64,000 nt of DNA. It comes from Hordeum vulgare subsp. vulgare (Eukaryota; Streptophyta; Magnoliopsida; Poales; Poaceae). The translations under genes were made by a program, and so were the position numbers. Below, piece after piece: positions 1-11,069 of this stretch; the first letter of the stretch is position 1; each line of letters opens with the position of its first letter. The notes beneath the pieces are model-generated. The model saw only the letters and a program-made list of their open reading frames with translations. It was not told where the DNA came from and ran no database searches. The stretch is taken from NCBI RefSeq assembly GCF_904849725.1, contig NC_058521.1:338070638-338134637 (forward strand). Direction: 5' to 3'.

Positions 1-477
1 CGTCCCCGGGAAGCTCCTGCCACCTCTTAGCTGGACGTTGCTTGGTGTCTTCACACGCCGCTGGACGGGTGTCAATTGGTCGTAATCTATCTTCCAGCGT
101 GCCGCCACGTATCTAGCGAGAGCCACATAGCCATCTGGGAGCTCGAGAACTCATCGATAAGTGATTGGTGTAGCGATGAAGTGGAACGATTGCAGATTGG
201 CTCGCGCTTGCCGGGGAGGTGACTTGTCGGGTCTTGTTGAGGATGCGTGTGCCTTCGTCCCCTGCAGGTGCCGGGGGTTCTTGGCTCATCTTGGGCCCGT
301 CCTGGGCTGCTTGTGTGGGTCTTGCTGGCGTCTGGTTCCGGCTATCAGCTTGGGTTGGTGGTTGCTTTGATGGGTTATGCTCTTAAAGCCTGTCCAAAAT
401 TAAGGGGCACTCGGTACCCCATTACTAGTGCACCGACACATAGGGTTGAGAATGTTTTTGGAAACATTGATTAATTT
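1..477. other. Flank with no recognised gene
   Basis: No ORF here resembles a family I know. Short open frames at 161-370 and 247-474 have no recognisable domain. The stretch lies directly upstream of the CACTA-associated reading frame that begins near 478, so it may be upstream or intronic sequence of that element. This is inferred from position only. Confidence 0.3.
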
Positions 478-1379
478 TTGTTTGGTCAAATTTCTGGCAC
501 AGATGAAGATGATACCAATGAGTATTCTCATGAGGAAAAGGTGGAGGTGAATCAGCATGTTTCAAAATCCAAGAAGCAACAAAAAGCTAGGAACTCAGAT
601 GCTATAGGCACCAACAAGCTTCTCGTCATAGGAATTAACAAGACTGGTGAGCCTGTTAGTCCACGGAAAGCCGCTGCTCCCTACGGCAATACCCTAGGTA
701 TCATTCTTCGAGAAGTTTGCTCCATCAATGAGATAAGTTTAAGGGATATGGACAAAGATAATCTATGAGCACTCCTTATAAGAAGGATGCATGCAAGATT
801 CAAGTTTCCTGAAGAGTATGATGACCTATCATACCCAAAGAATCAGGTAAACAACCATGCAATCCATATGTTCTTGAAGAATTTGAGCTCTTTGAAATCT
901 GCAACAGGAAAAGTGATTGCAACGAAACCCGTCATTGATATATCTCCGAGATCTAGTAAAAGTGGCGTGCCATTAGTATAGATGATTGGAACATTTTCAA
1001 GATACAAAATCGGGAGAACTCAGTGATCACCCAGTCGTCATGGGGGGAGAAAATACGATAAAAGATATTAAGTGACCACATCCTCAATAGTTGTGGTTTT
1101 GTTGGGAAGAAGCCCTCATGGGACAACCAGTATGCTGCACTTGCGTAAAAGGGCATCCCAAACCATTTAGCGCAATTCAAGGACCCCCTCAAATATCACT
1201 ATGTCGGAGATTGTACATACAAGGGAATTTTCCATCGCTCACCAAACAAGGAAACTAGAAGAAGAATTGGCAAACCAGCATTTAGAACCTAAGAGCTTGC
1301 AAGTGTTGTCGGCTAGGTGGAACACACCTCTTAACTAGTCGATCAAAATTACCCTTGGCAAGGAAGTCATTAGCACCAC
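478..1379 (+). pseudogene. CAC1 left part: CACTA-associated ORF remnant
   Basis: The open frame 478-765 continues after an in-frame TGA (766-768) into 787-978, all in one frame. The segment around NKTGEPVSPRKAAAPYGN, followed by LRDMDKDNL and ARFKFPEE, resembles the domain known as Plant transposase (Ptta/En/Spm, transposase_24) in ORFs linked to CACTA elements. There, a 'G.P..P..A...F....G.I.R' block precedes a hydrophilic 'W..V....K..LW..L...F.FP' block. Beyond 981 the similarity moves to another frame (DHILNSCGFVGKKPSWDNQYAAL, about 1071-1145), so at least one frameshift is present. The frame is cut at 1379 by insertion of AT1 and resumes at 46361. In intact CACTA elements this accessory ORF accompanies the DDE transposase, which is not visible in this window. 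The family call rests on short motifs and is moderate. Confidence 0.5.
1375..1379. repeat. Target-site duplication of AT1, left copy (ACCAC)
   Basis: ACCAC lies immediately before the TGATACGTCTCC terminus. It recurs exactly at 46356-46360, immediately after the other AT1 LTR end. The perfect 5-bp match 45 kb apart ties the two halves of this element together. Confidence 0.85.
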
Positions 1380-1955
1380 TGATACGTCTCCAACGTATCG
1401 ATAATTCATGGAGTATTCATGCCATATGTTTACAATACTTTTATATTGTTTTGATGCATGTTATATGATTTATTTAGAATTAACCCGGACTCACACTGTT
1501 TTCAGTAGAATTATCGTGTTGTTTTTTTGTACAGAAAAAATGTTCATAGAATGGCCCAAAGCATTTTTATGTTTTTTCTGGGGAAAATAAGAAATACTGG
1601 AGTGAAGAACCATCGAAGGGGGGCCACCTATGGGCCACAAGATAACAAGGCATGCCCACCTCGTGGGTGCGTCCTGATGTGTGGTGGAGACCACGTGGCT
1701 CTAGCTGGCGTGATTCCAACATTAAAAATCATATAAATCCCAAAGTCCTCAGAAATTAGGAGATAACTTCCGCTCCGCCACCAAAACTCTTTGTATAAAA
1801 GAAAACACACATCTGGAGCCTTTCTAGCAACCTACCCGAGGAGGCAACTATCCCCGATGGCCATCTTCATCATCCCGGTGGAGGCCATGACAAGGAGGGA
1901 GTAGTTCACCCTTGGGGCTAAGGGTATGATCAGTACCTATGTGTTTGATCTCTCT

Positions 1956-1986
<31 letters not shown>

Positions 1987-3035
1987 GTGTTCTTGAGATG
2001 TCATGATATTGATGTATCACGGGCTTTGTTTATATAGTTGGATCATATGGTGTTCATCCCTTGCTATCTTGATGTGATGAATTGAATATTTACCTTTTAG
2101 ATTTTGTTATGTTGGACTGAATATTGGATTTTAGATCACTTGATGTATCTATTGCATGTGGATACCCATGGTGACAATGGGGTGTTCTGTTGATTCACTT
2201 GATATATGTTTTGGTACTCAAATTGTAGATTCTCGAGGTGACATTGGGGTAATCTATCCATAGGGGTTGATACATGTTCTTGTCCTACTTTCTCCGATAG
2301 AAATCTTGGGGGTACTCTTTGTAGTTCTTTGTGTTGGATTAATTATGATGAATCTGAAATTCTTCGATGCATGTTTAATAATTAACCCACGGATACTTGA
2401 TGTGACATTGGAGTATCTAAGTGACATTAGGGTTGAATGATATGTTTCATATGTATTATTCTAGTACTAATTCTAGGGATGTTTGTGAAACTTACGGGAT
2501 CAGCTCAAAAGAGTGATCGAAAAGAATAACTTTGAGGTGGTTCACTGCCTACGACAACTTATTCTTATATTCTCCGCTAATAGGAACTTTGGAGTGATTA
2601 GTTGTTGCATGTCGAGGGATAATCATAAGATTCTACTATGTTAGAATTGTTGAGAGATCGGACTAGTGAAAGTATGAACCCTAGGCATTATTTTCAAGCA
2701 TTCTATAATGTTTTGCTTGCTGTTTACCACTTGCTACCTTGCTGTTTTTATTTTAGATTATAATTTCTACAGTCTATAAAACATTTGTATTACCATATCT
2801 TCGCCGCACTAGTGAATCTATACAATTTACCATGGTGTTGGGTGTGTTGGGGATACAAGAGATTTCTTGTATATGATTGCAGTGTTGTTTGAGAGATACG
2901 ATCTTCATCCTACACCTCCCATGGATTGATAAACCTTAGGTAATACACTTGAGGGAAATTTCCTGCTGTCCTACAAAACTCTTCACTTACATGCCCAACA
3001 ATGTCTACAAGAATAAAGTTGCATAGTAGACATCA
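1380..3035 (+). repeat. AT1 5' LTR
   Basis: This 1,656-bp LTR begins TGATACGTCTCCAACGTATC and ends CATCA. It aligns along its length with the split 3' LTR at 29332-30596/45993-46355. Shared landmarks are the CTATCTTGATGTGATGAAT block near 2070, the repeated GGTGACAT..GGGGT blocks near 2170-2440, and the GGTTCACTGCCTAC block near 2540. A pyrimidine tract at 1950-1986 with a (CT)n core is longer here than in the 3' copy. Confidence 0.82.
1962..1986. repeat. (CT)n microsatellite inside AT1 5' LTR
   Basis: An uninterrupted CT repeat of about 12 units, preceded by a C-rich pyrimidine run. The equivalent place in the 3' LTR (about 29889-29899) has only about five CT units, so it expanded or contracted after insertion. 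Confidence 0.9.
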
Positions 3036-3045
3036 AGCTCTTTTA

Positions 3046-3063
3046 TGGCACCATTGCCGAGAA
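3046..3063 (+). promoter_or_regulatory. AT1 primer-binding site (tRNA-Asp type, mutated)
   Basis: TGGCACCATTGCCGAGAA begins 10 bp after the LTR end. It is a decayed match to TGGCGCCGTTGCCGGGGA, the complement of the tRNA-Asp 3' end used by Athila-lineage elements. AT2b (53467-53484) and AT3 (60790-60807) carry better matches. The changes are mostly G to A or C to T. Confidence 0.75.
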
Positions 3064-4905
3064 AGTGAGTGCTTGAAGGTATATATTTATATATTGCAAT
3101 TAATTATTTTAGTTCCTTATTTTCAATTGTTTAGTTTTATAAAAAAACAAAAAAGCGTAATTGAGGTCAATTGGTAGAGGAAGAATTTATGAAAATAATA
3201 AGAATTCCTTGAATGATGAGCATGATAGTAATATTTTAGTATGATTTTTCAAAATATCCATGATGTTAATAATGATTGTACAAGTTATGGTAAAGGGATT
3301 TCCTATAAGCATGTCAATTTTTTTGGAGTGAATAAAATTTGTGAACATATGACATATAGGGATGATAGATTTTGTAAGAAGCATAAACGTGATCAAAGTA
3401 ATTGGTGGCTTAAAGTGATAAATGAATTTTCCAAAGGATTATGCTATTTTCATCCCATTACTTGTGAACTCTAAAATATGATTAGTCATCTTAATTTCCA
3501 ATGCATGCATTTTCATGATCAAACCGCTTCAAAATATTGTGATAAATTGATGAACTGTATAATAATCTTTGTTTATTTTTGGGGTGTGAAGAATTGTCAC
3601 ATAAAAATATTGGTTTGATATATTCCTTATCACTAATGACAATGGAGCTAATCTACAAGAAATCTATATGTTTTGTGTAGTAAATTGCAAGGAGAATGCT
3701 TATATTGCCAACTATAGAAAGATGGGAACACCGATAGAATATAAAAGGAATACTAATGAAAGGGTAAAGGTCTCCCAATACCCTCTTATTGTTTCTATTA
3801 GTGAGCCAGGTTGCAAGTGGGAGCTTCCCATGTCTTCAATAATAAGCCCAACCAAATAATGTTGCTCCTAAAATTGTTGAGAATGAATCCAAAAATAGTA
3901 TGGACGATGACACAATTGGTGATTATTTTATTATGCCAACTACTTGTTATGATGAGGATGATTGGGAAGATAATCATAAGAGTGATTATGCTAATGATAT
4001 GCAAACCCAAAAGCTTGGGGATGCTATGCTTGATGAAAATGACATGTTTGAGAATTTGTTTGCTGAAAATAACGTTTATCCCAAGCTTGTGGATTCAATG
4101 TTGCATGAACATGATCTTTTAGTTCCCCTACTTTAAATGATCAAATTTGTTATGATGATTCCATGCCTCCTATTTATAATGATTGCAATGTTTATGAAAG
4201 TGGATTTGGAAGAGTGTGAACTTTAGATAATTATTATCCCAATATTTTGGATGGTATCGAATATTTTCATAATGATAAAGGTGGATTTGGAGAGCTCATG
4301 ACTTCATTTAGTAATGATTCCACTATCTTGCAACAGGTTTCAATTGATTATTATGGGAACAAAGTCACTACTTATGATGATTATTCTGATGATACTTATG
4401 TTATAAATAGTTGTGATGATTTTTTATTATCAAAATTGTTACAATTATGATTATCCATTTTCTGAAAATTATTATTTTAACTAGGAAATTTTTTATAGCA
4501 TTTGAGTCTCCTATGACAATCCCACTATTATGTATGAGAAGTTTGATTGTGGGGAGAGTAACAAATTTTTCTATGATTGAGGATCTTGAAAACAATGATC
4601 TATTTGATAATTACATTGTTTAATTACCTCATGATGCTACTTTCATGATGACACGCGAAGATATGCTTATGTATACTTCAATAATATTAAAATCCCTCCC
4701 TATGTGTTCAAAGTTTTGAAGTCATGCTTGTTTTGCCTTCCTATGCATGTTGATTCTTTCTACAATAAATTGTTTGCTTGCAAAATCCCTAGGCACAGGA
4801 AGTGGGTTAGACTTAAATGTTCTTGTCATGTGATCCATGATTATCTCTTGCATGTTTCAGTTACTACTATTTATGTGAGCATCGTAGAAACCATCCTGCC
4901 TAGCT
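3064..4905 (+). pseudogene. AT1 degenerate internal coding remnant
   Basis: AT-rich sequence with short open frames (3241-3474, 3668-3859, 3900-4136, 4247-4450, 4704-4907) broken by stops. The peptides are rich in Asp, Asn, His and Met; one stretch has an acidic YDEDDWEDNH run near 3945. No retroviral domain (zinc knuckle, DTG protease, YxDD) is recognisable. From memory, non-autonomous Triticeae elements carry a similar acidic, gene-like but broken interior. It probably derives from gag or a lineage-specific internal ORF, which I cannot prove from this copy. Confidence 0.45.
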
Positions 4906-4930
4906 AAAAGAGACTGAAGAAAATTGCATG

Positions 4931-4946
4931 TTGGGAGACAACCCAA
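4931..4946 (+). promoter_or_regulatory. TTGGG/CCCAA hairpin motif after the AT1 coding remnant
   Basis: TTGGGAGACAACCCAA forms a 5-bp stem with a 6-base loop, just downstream of the last coding-like segment. Nearly the same motif sits just after the gag-like remnant in AT2b (54485-54500) and on the - strand in AT3 (59839-59853). Its function is unknown. Confidence 0.55.
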
Positions 4947-5109
4947 TGCATCTACTTACTATTTTGTTTGTGTTCACATGATTAAGATATTGTATTAATC
5001 ATGTCTTGTGTCTTTTATTTCAATAAGGTGACAAGTAAAGCCTTTGGGATACTGTGGGTACTTGTTTGTTTGATTCTGTGCAAAAACAGAAACTTTTACG
5101 TCTAGTGCA

Positions 5110-5168
5110 AAATTTCTCTGATTTTATTGGAGCCTCAAAATTTCTTTGATTTTATTGGAGCCTCAAAA
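5110..5168. repeat. Tandem duplication of about 28 bp
   Basis: Two adjacent near-identical units, each containing GATTTTATTGGAGCCTCAAA, lie in the AT1 interior just upstream of the CH1 insertion. Confidence 0.8.
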
Positions 5169-5203
5169 ATCTTTTACACAATTTTTATATGAAAATTCTT
5201 TGT

Positions 5204-5208
5204 GTTGT
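5204..5208. repeat. Target-site duplication of CH1, left copy (GTTGT)
   Basis: GTTGT precedes the TGTCACATCC terminus and is repeated exactly at 18369-18373 after the 3' LTR. This shows a single clean integration into AT1. Confidence 0.92.
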
Positions 5209-7029
5209 TGTCACATCCCTAACCCTTAAGCAAGATAGCATTGTGCTCATGTCTTCTTTGCATTTGCATCTAAGAAGTTTCAAAAAAAACAACAAAGTGG
5301 CAAAGGAAAAACTCAAAACCCTAGCCACCATTTCTATTAAAGGAAATCTCAGACTAGTTCAAAATCAATGAACCCAAAATGGCCTCAAGAAATGTTCAAA
5401 CTTTCTGATAAATCATGAAAGTAAATGAGCATTGCAGAAAACTATTTTCTTGACACTTTAAGCTTTTTGGATAAATGAAAAAGGCTACTGGTTTCAAGTT
5501 TTAAATTTGAAATCAGAAACTATAAATTTCCAAAAATGTTTAAAACATTGGAAATGGTTGGGGATATTATAACAAATATTTCAGGAGGTCTAAAATAGTT
5601 TTTTACTTATTGTTTTGGAGCTGAATTAATTAGCAGAACAATAATTAGCAAAACAGAAAAACAAAAACAGAAAAAAATGGAAAAACCTTACCTGTTGCCT
5701 AAGCCTGGCCCGGCCCATCCTTGGCTCGTCCCCTCCCTCGCGCCAGTAGGGAGCAGGAGGTGGCCGCCGCCCCCTCCGGCGCGGCCACGCACCTGCGTGC
5801 CTGCCTGGCCGCCGCCTCGCGCTGGCGACGACGGGGATAAGCTCCCCAGGGCCTCCCCTATCCATTCCCCGCCTCGGTTCTCTTCCTCCTCCCGGATCTC
5901 CTCCTCCTCCTTGCTGCCGCCATTAGAGCCGAGCTCGAGCTCGAGCTGCCCGTGCCCCTGGCCATAGGATTCCCTCCGAGAGCACGCCATTAGCTCCACC
6001 TCGTCGCCCTGGTCATCTCTGCAGAAGCGGAAGCTTCCTCGAGCCCTGCAACGCCCGCAACGCCGTCGTCTTCCACCTCCGGCCGCCGGACCTCTCCCGT
6101 CAATTCGTCGCCCCCAGGCCTTCCCCGATCCGTCTAAGCTCTGCTCTGCACTCCCCGTGAGCATGTGGTCGTTTCCCCTAAGTTTCCCTCGTCGATCCCC
6201 TCCTCTAGCTCTAGTTTCACCGGAGCCCGACGAGGACCGCCGCTGCCGCTCGTCGCCGGTAGCCCTCTGATGATCAGCTCGTCCTTACGAGGGCACCAAC
6301 AGCTCCAGGTCGACGCGTAGACGCTGTAGCAGCTAAGAACCGAGCGTAGATCCCTCTGATTCAAAGACCCCGATGACGCCCGAGCTATGATGTGCCTTAT
6401 CCTGCTATGCATGCTATGCTTAGAGTTGTGTATGGTCTGTCATCTGGGAGATGAACAGAAATGTGGAGTGCGTTCGGTAGGCAAAGGTTGTGTGTTGAAC
6501 TTGAGTTGGTAAAGGTACCGGTGAAAGGCTGTGTAGGAGTACATGGCGGGTTGTTTCATTGGAACCGTCCTTAGGAACTGAGTTCCGTGTATGTATTCCA
6601 AGACTAGATACTACCACATGCTGGGCCCTGAAATATGACCCCACTCGGCGTATTAATCGCGTAGTACCCGGTCCAGGAGTTGCAAGTAGTTTCTGGTGTT
6701 TATAGTAATGCCGGAGGCCGTGCATGGTGCTGACCTGAGAGGTGGCCGTGATGCGGTAGGCAGTGGCACGGTGTACCAAGTGGCACCCGGATGGTGGGCT
6801 TGGGAACCCTGCGCACATCGTTTGAGGCCGTGGCGGAAACCTCGGCCGGACTTCCGTACGGGTTACTCTCAGATAGGCGATAAACCTGGACTAGGTACTA
6901 GTGTGGTTAACGGTCGTGGCCGACTCCCTCGCTGGGCTTCCGCTTGAAGGTTACCGAGGTGCATGACGTGCACATAGCGATAAGTGGCGAGAGCGTGTGT
7001 GACGAAGTACACCCCTGCAGGGTTACGAT

Positions 7030-7041
7030 CTATTCGAATAG
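7030..7041. promoter_or_regulatory. Perfect 12-bp palindrome in CH1 LTR
   Basis: CTATTCGAATAG is its own reverse complement. The 3' LTR copy is at 17204-17215. The same or nearly the same palindrome occurs in the LTRs of CH2 (31291-31302, 45592-45603) and CH3a (40678-40689). Its role is unknown; candidates are a factor-binding site or an RNA dimerisation loop. Confidence 0.5.
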
Positions 7042-7628
7042 CCGCGTCCGAGGATATGGACTACTTGGAGACATATGTTGTTCATAGATAACTTCAATGG
7101 CTACTCATAAAATTGACAAGATAAGCATGAGTGTTGTGGACGGCATTTCCGTATGGAGACGGAATGATTCCACGATAGTGTATTGTTGTGGTGTTCGTGG
7201 ACTCGTGTGCGAGAAATCAAGTTGTCAAAACTAATTTCAAAATGCAAGTTGTCTAGCCACGAGTCAAATGCTGGCTTCCCGCATGAAACCCCACAATACC
7301 TTTTGATACCTTGCATGAGTAGTTAGTTCTGCTAAAGTCTTGCTGAGTACCCTCGTACTCATGTTTGCTTAATAAATGTTGCAGAGGTTTCTAATGACCC
7401 TAATGGAGGGTTCTTCGTAGACATCGACGACGACGAGTAGCTCGTGTCCCAGCTACGATCTGGCCCTACGTCGGCTGTGTAGTATAGTCAGGCCATGTGC
7501 CTACTAGTTGCCCTGTCTGTACCTAGACAGTTTATAACTCTTCCACTGGCTTCTATTTGTATGACTGTTATTATGGGTCGTGAGACCCTTAATGTGTAAT
7601 ATTATGTGTGTCTCTTCCGAGCCTCTTA

Positions 7629-7634
7629 AATAAA
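7629..7634 (+). terminator. Candidate LTR polyadenylation signal (AATAAA)
   Basis: AATAAA lies about 560 bp before the LTR end, followed by T/G-rich sequence, and is conserved in the 3' LTR near 17803. It is the best candidate for transcript 3' end formation. This is inferred from the motif only. Confidence 0.45.
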
Positions 7635-8198
7635 GCTTGTATGTTTATGGTTATGTTGTGATGCCTTCGATGTATCTATACATATCGGTATGCCATGCGT
7701 ACCTGTGTCGTACTTGATATGTATGGGGTTCGATTACCTAGTCGTGAACTTTAGTAGCACTCCTTACAAGGAAATGCCCCTTTGTGATCCAACGAGCCTT
7801 GGTAGTTCGCTACTGCTCCGGACACATTGGTTGACCGGCATGTGTCCTTCTTAGCTGCTGTGTCTGTCCCCTTTGGGGAAATGTCACGCGACGTAATGGA
7901 GTCCTTGTAGCTTGCTACGACTCGTCTACGTTCGTTGATGACCGACACCTGCTTTGTTGGGTCATGTATGCCTGTCCTTGTGCGGTACTGCCACTTTGGT
8001 TTATGACTAGACATGTCGATCCGGGTTCTTTGACATTGGATTGCTAGCGACACTATCACATATGTGAGTCAAAAGACGCAAACGGTCCCGGCTAAGGTAA
8101 GGCTGCAGCCGTGGAGTTAACCGTGCGTGAGACCACAAAGGGATGCGATGTGTTACAGGCTGGATTCCTATGGCTTAGGATCGGGGTCCCGACAGCGT

Positions 8199-8210
8199 TG
8201 GTATCAGAGC
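8199..8210 (+). promoter_or_regulatory. CH1 primer-binding site (initiator Met tRNA)
   Basis: TGGTATCAGAGC starts 4 bp after the LTR end. It is the standard complement of the plant initiator methionine tRNA 3' end used to prime Ty3/Gypsy reverse transcription. Confidence 0.93.
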
Positions 8211-8629
8211 CTGACTGACTATAGGATTACTAAGCCAAACTGGTCGAAGTTGAGTTTAGAATTGCTTTAGTTATTTATTAGGGAATTGTTTGTGGAAGGG
8301 GACGTAAGACTCTTGTTCTCTTCTCAAGTTATTCTATTCTGGTCATCCTCGTCTTTTCTGCGGGAATTAAGGACTAGGTTACTCATCTTCTCCTAGGCTC
8401 GTGTTTCTGATCGGTAGCTTATAGGACTACGGGTCGAGAGATATTGGGTTTCTTTTATTCCTAGGAAGCAGGAAGTAAGTTTGATGATCAGAGAGTTGAA
8501 CATGATAGTTGAGTGGTTACACTATTCCATGTTGGGTTGTCTCAAATTTGTTTTGAGCATTTACAGCCGTTATGCTGCCCAATTTTGCATTCAAAGCTCT
8601 AATGCTTTTGCATTGCTCTCTATTTACAG
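8211..8629 (+). other. CH1 leader between primer site and upstream ORF
   Basis: About 420 bases without a recognisable gene. It ends in a pyrimidine-rich stretch and TTTACAG immediately before the ATG of the upstream ORF, which would fit a 3' splice site. Whether the leader is spliced cannot be decided from sequence. Confidence 0.4.
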
Positions 8630-9403
8630 ATGCCTGGCCGTCCTTCTCGTCAGGTGGTACGTCTGACCAGGTGCATTGATGTACCGGGTCATACGGCCAT
8701 GCTGGTCAGGGTGATGTCGGTGTGCGGTTACCGCTGGTACCCCGAGTACACAGTGGAGGAACAGTACCGAGACTTCAACCAGAGCCAGTACATCTGCACT
8801 GTTAGGGTATTTACAGACTACCATGGAGCTAAGAAGCCAATCGATTGGTCCTATGGGTTGGGGGTCACCGTTGACATGGCAGTACAGGATGCTGCCTATT
8901 CAATGCTGACTATTATGAGAGCGAGACATGCACTGCTGCAGAATTCAGAGTTCTGCTATGTTTCGGCCTCTCAGTCTGGTGAAGAGGGATACCTCAGTGG
9001 AGTCTATTTTGATTCTTCTATGGAGGATCCACTTCTGCAGTCCACTGTTGAGATGCTAGAGAACAGAGACAGGGATGCTCGTGCTCTCCGCATGGAGCTT
9101 TATGCTACCCGTGCCCGTCTGTGGACAGCTTTGACACAGCTGGCACCGGTAGTCCATACAGGGTATGGAGAGATGGAGATGCTGAACCCTGTTAGAACCC
9201 ATCTTCCGGCCCACGTTGACTGGCCAACTATAGGAGGAGTCACACCTCTTCGGGGACCCCTCTTACCACCAGTCAGGGGACCAAGGCCACATCCGTGTCC
9301 TTATGGATCCCAGGGATCTCAGGCTAGAGTGTTTCCTGATCCGCAGGTTGAGCTTCCAGGTCATGGAGGTAATCTCTATGAGATGTTCTATGCGGATGCC
9401 TGA
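8630..9403 (+). CDS. CH1 ORF upstream of gag, unknown function
   Basis: An intact 257-codon frame between the primer site and gag, starting MPGRPSRQ and ending NLYEMFYADA. I do not recognise a named family. Residues about 38-105 run PEYTVEEQ, then alternating hydrophobics (YICTVRVF), a loop, GLGVTVDMAVQDAAYSML and a basic RAR. This order (P-x-Y, beta strands, G-x-G, A..AA...L helix) recalls a double-stranded RNA-binding domain, but the usual basic KKxxK helix start is absent. Residues about 135-172 (ENRDRDARALRMEL...) look like an amphipathic or coiled helix. The C-terminal third is Pro/Gly-rich. CH2 carries a decayed ORF of 256 codons in the same place. Extra ORFs upstream of gag are known in some plant Gypsy elements such as RIRE2. 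Being open in a copy whose pol is broken suggests either recent function or chance survival. Confidence 0.7.
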   Translation: MPGRPSRQVVRLTRCIDVPGHTAMLVRVMSVCGYRWYPEYTVEEQYRDFNQSQYICTVRVFTDYHGAKKPIDWSYGLGVTVDMAVQDAAYSMLTIMRARHALLQNSEFCYVSASQSGEEGYLSGVYFDSSMEDPLLQSTVEMLENRDRDARALRMELYATRARLWTALTQLAPVVHTGYGEMEMLNPVRTHLPAHVDWPTIGGVTPLRGPLLPPVRGPRPHPCPYGSQGSQARVFPDPQVELPGHGGNLYEMFYADA

Positions 9404-9746
9404 GCTGTTAGCGGAAGGATAGTATGGTAGTAGCCGTACGTTCACAGTCCTGCATGACTTGTGAAGTATGCATGTAATGTGAAATGAATTCCAGAGGCCT
9501 AGATAAATAATGTATAGGAAGCTTGTAAGCCTCTGATGAGTAGTTTCATAATGCCAGTAGTTTGCTCTTCGGTTAAGTTTGTACTGAACTATGTAAGGGT
9601 GTGTATGAACCATGGTGTATATATAGTAGTTGCTTGTTACCATGTTGTTCGGATATTCATTTCCGCATTCCGTGTGTTCAGTACATTCTTAATCCATAGT
9701 TAGTATTGATATGATATTGGTCTAAGCTATGAGTTTGTTTGTCAGG
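9404..9746 (+). other. CH1 spacer between upstream ORF and gag
   Basis: About 340 bases with no recognisable gene. It ends TTTGTCAGG directly before the likely gag ATG, again resembling a 3' splice site. Confidence 0.4.
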
Positions 9747-11069
9747 ATGGTGTTCACAAGGTTGAACCGTGCCCCTGCTCATGAGCAAGGTGAGGGTAGT
9801 CAAGCGTCGCAGGAAGACCTGCCTCACCCACCTTCTCTGGTAGAAGTGATGCTTGAGGCAGAAAGAAACAAAAGGGAGACCAACCGACTGCTAGAGCGTA
9901 TTGAGCAGAATACGGCTCGACAGCCTAGGAATGCTGCAGTGTCCCTCAATGACTTTGTGAAGCTGAATCCTCCAAAGTTTCATCATTCCGTCGATCCCCT
10001 CGACGCTGATGACTGGCTGTGCAGCATCTCACGCAAGATTCGCTCGGCGAATGTGTTTGAGGCCGACAAGGTGACCTTTGCGGCGTATTTCCTGGAGGGA
10101 CCCGCCAATCTGTGGTGGGAGAATTTTGAAGCTATGCGTCCCGCTGAACCAGTGGCCACGTGGGCAGACTTCAGTGCAGCTTTTCGTCTGCACCATATTC
10201 CAGAGGGCCTGATGGACAGAAAGAGAGAGGAGTTCTGTGCCTTCACTCAGGGCAAGTTGTCTGTGGATGCCTATAGCCGCGAGTTCGGTAACCTCGCCCG
10301 CTATGCAACAGAGGAGGTGTCTACTGATGCCAAGAAGCAAGCAAGATTACGTAAGGGTCTGAGCCCTGAGCTCCGTCGAGACCTGCGCCTCCATGAGTGT
10401 GCAAGTTTTCAAGCCTTGGTCAACAAAGCGATCAGTGCGGAGACTGGTCATACTGACTTCGAAGCCACAAGGAAGCACTCCCGTGACTTTGGCTCATCTT
10501 CTGGTTCCGCGTTTCCAAAACGCAGGCTGTGGGTTCCAAACAGTTCTCTGCCGCCAAGATACACTCCGAGGCCATCCTACGTGGTGCCTCAGACGAATCA
10601 GGCCAACCCTCCAGCAAAAGCTTATGGTGGTCCAGCTAGCAATGCTGCACCACGTGCCAACCAGGTGATATGCTACAAGTGTGGAGAACCAGGGCATTAT
10701 TCCCGTGAGTGTCCTCAGAATGTGGGTGCTAAGCAACCCGGAAAGTCCGTCGGGCAGGCCAAGTCGGGCAAAGCTTATTATGTGAAGCCAACTCCTGCAC
10801 GTGGCCGTGTGAACTATGTGTCAGCAGAAGAAGCTGCAGAGGATCCCGACGTCATGCTGGGTACGCTTCTTGTTAATCATCACCCCGCGTATGTTCTCTT
10901 TGACACTGGGTCTTCTCATTCCTTCATTTCAGAAAGTTATGCACAGTTGCATAACATGTCATTTTGTGATATGACAATCCCATTGGTTGTCCAAACCCCT
11001 GGTAGTAAATGGCAAACCTCTAGGATAACCTATGACAATGAAATTCTAGTAGACAGGCTATTTTTCTAG
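9747..11069 (+). CDS. gag: CH1 gag-protease ORF
   Basis: Structural polyprotein that forms the virus-like particle, with the aspartic protease following. The frame is open from ATG 9729. I prefer the second ATG at 9747 (MVFTRLN), because CH2 gag also starts with an MV-type peptide and the preceding bases look like a splice acceptor. The retrotransposon gag core covers about [18 protein letters not shown] to [14 protein letters not shown]. The CCHC zinc knuckle [14 protein letters not shown] is at 10671-10712. The protease active site DTGSSHSF starts at 10902. The frame then reaches a stop at 11067-11069 because one base appears lost at the T-run 11061-11065, and the next frame continues the same protein. 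Gag itself looks intact and could in principle be supplied in trans. Confidence 0.9.
   Translation: MVFTRLNRAPAHEQGEGSQASQEDLPHPPSLVEVMLEAERNKRETNRLLERIEQNTARQPRNAAVSLNDFVKLNPPKFHHSVDPLDADDWLCSISRKIRSANVFEADKVTFAAYFLEGPANLWWENFEAMRPAEPVATWADFSAAFRLHHIPEGLMDRKREEFCAFTQGKLSVDAYSREFGNLARYATEEVSTDAKKQARLRKGLSPELRRDLRLHECASFQALVNKAISAETGHTDFEATRKHSRDFGSSSGSAFPKRRLWVPNSSLPPRYTPRPSYVVPQTNQANPPAKAYGGPASNAAPRANQVICYKCGEPGHYSRECPQNVGAKQPGKSVGQAKSGKAYYVKPTPARGRVNYVSAEEAAEDPDVMLGTLLVNHHPAYVLFDTGSSHSFISESYAQLHNMSFCDMTIPLVVQTPGSKWQTSRITYDNEILVDRLFF

Larger units (their letters stand above)
5209..8194 (+). repeat. CH1 5' LTR (internally deleted)
   Basis: A 2,986-bp LTR from TGTCACATCC to CCCGACA. It matches the 3' LTR closely except that a block equivalent to 15380-16559 is missing at about 6385. 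The junction shows a shared GAGC, a typical illegitimate-recombination footprint. The segment 5690-6300 is very GC-rich and gives long open frames on both strands that are probably not genes. Confidence 0.92.

Noticed and set aside
3241..4450. Short ORFs in the AT1 interior as small host genes
   Set aside because: They lie between the LTR and polypurine tract of one element, have stops throughout and show no recognisable family.
5688..6164. 158-codon antisense frame and overlapping frames in the GC-rich CH1 LTR
   Set aside because: The same region is open in several frames on both strands, is Pro/Ser/Arg or Gly/Arg low complexity, and is repeated in the other LTR. Composition explains it.
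6696..6947. Conserved frame duplicated at 16870-17121
   Set aside because: The similarity exists because both copies are LTRs of one young element; it is not evidence for a protein.
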